The notes under the pieces are model-generated. The model worked only from the letters and a program-made list of their open reading frames with translations. It ran no database searches and was not told the origin of the DNA. From Pirellula staleyi DSM 6068 (GTDB lineage Bacteria > Planctomycetota > Planctomycetia > Pirellulales > Pirellulaceae), in contig CAMBSL010000030.1 of NCBI GenBank assembly GCA_945870455.1, positions 1-36,509 of the forward strand: 36,509 nt of DNA. Direction: 5' to 3'. The translations under genes were made by a program, and so were the position numbers. Shown in pieces: positions 34,321-36,509 of the stretch. Every line of letters begins with the position of its first letter. Position 1 is the stretch's first letter.

Positions 34321-35596
34321 GTCACGCGTCTGTTTTATTAATCGATGCTATTGGCCGGACAGCGAAGCTACGGGCCAATTACTGACCGAGTTGTGCGAGT
34401 TTCTGGCGCCGAGGTGGGAGGTATCCGCCATTGCAGGACAGCCAAATTGGGAAATCGAAAACGAATCATTCGTTCGTTCGGGGGTCCAAACTCGAAATGG
34501 CGTCGCGATACATCGATTGCTTCATAGCCGGCTTCCAAAAAGCCAACGATTTGCTCGAGTTCGGAATCTAGTTTCGTTTACGCTGGCCGTGAGGCGGTGG
34601 GGAAAAACGCCTGGAAAGGATTGTATCGAACCGATTTATGAAAGTTCCTCAGCCGAGCGAAACAGCAAAACAAAAGGCAAATGTGAGATTATCGTCTGCG
34701 AAACAGATCCGTTCCTTTTGCCGCTCGTTGTGGGCCCGATGGCTCGACGACGAAAAGCCAGGCTCATCTACTATCTTCAAGATATCTATCCAGACGTCGC
34801 TGTTGCGGTAGGCGTTGCCAAGAACAACGTTCCGATTCGATTCCTTCGCAATCGATTGAAAGCGGAATACTTGCGTGCGGATTGCATTGTGGTTCTGGAC
34901 GAGGATATGCGTCATCGACTCGTGGATTGGGGCATTCCCAAAAAGAAGCTACAAATTGTCCCAAACTGGATGAACTGCTCGACCGTTACTCCGATCAAGT
35001 CTAATAATCCATTTCGTGCGGAACAGCATCTGGATGACAACTTCGTGGTGATGCACTCAGGGAATATGGGGTTGACGCAACGACTTGATGTGTTGGTTGA
35101 TGCGATGAGATTGGTTACAGATCATGTCTCAGAGCGTCGTATAACATTGGCGTTGGTCGGCAACGGGGCTAAACGCCACGAACTGGAGGTTCAGTGCGCC
35201 GGATATGACCATGTAAGGTTTTTTGATTACCAACCTCGTGAAACTCTTGCCGCAAGCTTGTCCGCGGCGGATCTCCATATCGTTTCAATGGACGCAGCCA
35301 TCACCGGTTGTTTAGCACCTAGCAAGCTTTATGGCATTCTTGCGAGTGGTACTCCCGTGCTGGCAATTGTTCCGGAAGGAAACGCAGTTTGGCGATTGGT
35401 CGAAAAAGAGCGGATTGGCTGGAATGTAGTACCGGGTGACCGCAATGCGATCGCTGAGGCACTTCGAAATTCTCTTAGGATGGAACGCAGCGAATTAAAA
35501 GCAATGGGTGAACGAGGCCGCGCACTGGCTGAACGATTGTATGACAAGCAAATCTGCTGTGAGGCGTTTGAGGCGATTTTGAAAAGTACTAGCTGA
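34319..35596 (+). CDS. Family 4 glycosyltransferase (WcaI/WbuB-like)
   Basis: A GT-B enzyme of 425 residues from the TTG at 34319. It opens SRVCFINRCYWPDSEATGQL followed by LTELCEFLA, then LIYYLQDIYPDVAVAVG and the donor domain VVMHSGNMGLTQRLDVLVDA, with SKLYGILASGTPVLAIVPEG, the pattern of WcaI/WbuB-type transferases. The frame is open to a GTG at 34265, but the extra residues are encoded by the heptamer repeat and look non-conserved. It has an insertion rich in Ser/Lys near residues 95-120. It is the last gene of the locus and is convergent with the helicase-nuclease gene; the two coding ends overlap by eight bases (35589-35596). Confidence 0.9.
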   Translation: MSRVCFINRCYWPDSEATGQLLTELCEFLAPRWEVSAIAGQPNWEIENESFVRSGVQTRNGVAIHRLLHSRLPKSQRFARVRNLVSFTLAVRRWGKTPGKDCIEPIYESSSAERNSKTKGKCEIIVCETDPFLLPLVVGPMARRRKARLIYYLQDIYPDVAVAVGVAKNNVPIRFLRNRLKAEYLRADCIVVLDEDMRHRLVDWGIPKKKLQIVPNWMNCSTVTPIKSNNPFRAEQHLDDNFVVMHSGNMGLTQRLDVLVDAMRLVTDHVSERRITLALVGNGAKRHELEVQCAGYDHVRFFDYQPRETLAASLSAADLHIVSMDAAITGCLAPSKLYGILASGTPVLAIVPEGNAVWRLVEKERIGWNVVPGDRNAIAEALRNSLRMERSELKAMGERGRALAERLYDKQICCEAFEAILKSTS

Positions 35597-36509
35597 TCGA
35601 AACTTGCAGGTCTTCGCTCAACAGCAACAAGTTGAGTTGAACGTCGTTGGGATGTAGTCCAAACTGCTCACAAAGCACTCGGCGGTAGTATCGCAACTGA
35701 GTACCGTGAACCTCAGCTCGTTCTTTGGTCCATTCGTCGATGTCTATCGACTCAGGTCTACGATCGGTTTTGAAATCCAAAATTTCCGCTCGAACCACTC
35801 GGTCGCCATCGAAGCCCAGCACACAACGATCTATCACACCACTCAGCATTTGACCATCAATAATCTGCAGTAATCGCCGCTCGTTCGTCACCTCCAAATG
35901 CAACATCCTCGGCTGATGCCAAGCTCGGTAGCGATCTGCACTGAGCGCAAGCAACACCGAAGGCTTCTCGCAATACTGCACGAACCGATCTACCCATTCG
36001 TTGATCTTGACGTGCGCCATTTCTTCTTGCGTTAGCGTCGAGCCCGCGATCTCTTTGAGGCGCTTCTTGCTCGGTTTGAAGTCTTCGATCCAACCACGTA
36101 TCTCTTCGAACCAACGGTGTACCAGTTTCCCAACGACTGCGCCAGACGAATTGCTTCCCGCCCATTGAGTTGCTAAATCGACCCTCGTCGGTCGACCGGG
36201 AGCACTTGGGAGCAGCCAAGCCAGTCGTCGAACGGAATCCGCTGCGAGATTGAGTCGTATCGTTCTAACTCTTGGCTCTTGAATCGCTCGTAATGGTGGT
36301 GCGTTGATTGGATCGGTTTGCCGGGTCGCCTCAAGTCGCTCGTACCAATTAGGGTTGCCGAAGCTCGCCACGGTGATGCCTGGCTGCTCGCTCTGACCCT
36401 GTGTCGCAAAGATGGAATGCAATACCGAACCCCATCGCTTCTTGGGTGTCGATGAGGGCGATGTGTAGAGATACAAGGCTTGTCGCGCTCGCGTTAGGGC
36501 TACATAAAA
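35589..36509 (-). CDS. UvrD/AddA-type helicase-nuclease, C-terminal part (cut by window edge)
   Basis: The minus-strand frame is open from the window edge, so only the last 306 residues are present. The first residues seen, YVALTRARQALYLYTSP, are helicase motif VI of the UvrD/RecB superfamily, so the apparent TTG start at 36476 is false. The rest is a RecB-type PD-(D/E)XK nuclease: a His in VVGKLVHRWFEE, Asp in LSGVIDRCVLGFDGD (near 35835), and the ILDFKTDRR core (35762-35788) with catalytic Asp and Lys. Domain order matches AddA, which with AddB resects double-strand breaks before RecA loading. Its partner would be outside the window. It is not part of the polysaccharide locus. Confidence 0.92.
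   Translation of the reverse strand, partial: FYVALTRARQALYLYTSPSSTPKKRWGSVLHSIFATQGQSEQPGITVASFGNPNWYERLEATRQTDPINAPPLRAIQEPRVRTIRLNLAADSVRRLAWLLPSAPGRPTRVDLATQWAGSNSSGAVVGKLVHRWFEEIRGWIEDFKPSKKRLKEIAGSTLTQEEMAHVKINEWVDRFVQYCEKPSVLLALSADRYRAWHQPRMLHLEVTNERRLLQIIDGQMLSGVIDRCVLGFDGDRVVRAEILDFKTDRRPESIDIDEWTKERAEVHGTQLRYYRRVLCEQFGLHPNDVQLNLLLLSEDLQVSIS

Noticed and set aside
36173-36476. Separate gene starting at TTG 36476
   Set aside because: Helicase motif VI (YVALTRAR) lies in frame upstream to the window edge, so this is the interior of a larger gene.

Overview
The window looks like chromosome of a planctomycete, most likely of the Pirellulaceae (Rhodopirellula/Blastopirellula group). This rests on gene content: a secreted Cys-type sulfatase, a very long FtsK with an acidic hinge, a large DUF11-type lipoprotein, an exosortase embedded in a polysaccharide locus, frequent GTG/TTG starts, and imperfect palindromic intergenic repeats of a style I associate with this group. 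No rRNA, tRNA, CRISPR array, transposase or phage gene was seen.

Left flank (1-10.8 kb), housekeeping: a truncated sulfatase gene and ftsK on the minus strand, truB and a large repeat-domain lipoprotein on the plus strand, then pdxA and a membrane-anchored thioredoxin-fold protein without its CXXC motif on the minus strand, and nrdR on the plus strand.

Centre (about 10.8-35.6 kb), one collinear plus-strand surface-polysaccharide locus. It opens with a 350-base leader that ends in a perfect 9-bp inverted repeat followed by seven T, directly in front of the first gene, so it may be controlled by attenuation/antitermination. The first block makes sugar nucleotides: gmd (GDP-mannose 4,6-dehydratase), then rfbF, rfbG and rfbH (CDP-glucose to the CDP-4-keto-3,6-dideoxyhexose stage), an NAD(P)-dependent reductase/epimerase and a thiamine-diphosphate enzyme. 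The last five match the layout of the yersiniose (branched-chain 3,6-dideoxy sugar) pathway. The second block assembles and exports: a Wzx flippase, a methyltransferase, an acyltransferase-3, glycosyltransferases (one GT2, several GT4), a Wzy-type polymerase and a WcaF-like acetyltransferase. The third block holds an exosortase with an EpsI-like C-terminal region, a natural fusion of a GT4 glycosyltransferase to a PAPS-type sulfotransferase, a membrane-anchored helical-repeat protein and a last GT4. By hand-counted sample lines the core (about 22-32 kb) is clearly richer in A+T than the flanks, suggesting exchange by transfer.

Right edge: the C-terminal part of a UvrD/AddA-type helicase-nuclease on the minus strand, cut by the window end.

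Inferred product: a Wzx/Wzy-type heteropolysaccharide carrying a 6-deoxy sugar from the GDP branch and probably a branched-chain 3,6-dideoxy sugar, decorated by methyl, acyl and sulfate groups, with an exosortase acting in the same locus on targets not encoded here. Missing from the window: an initiating phosphoglycosyltransferase, a Wza/Wzc-type export apparatus, a GDP-4-keto-6-deoxymannose reductase and the E3 reductase partner of RfbH.
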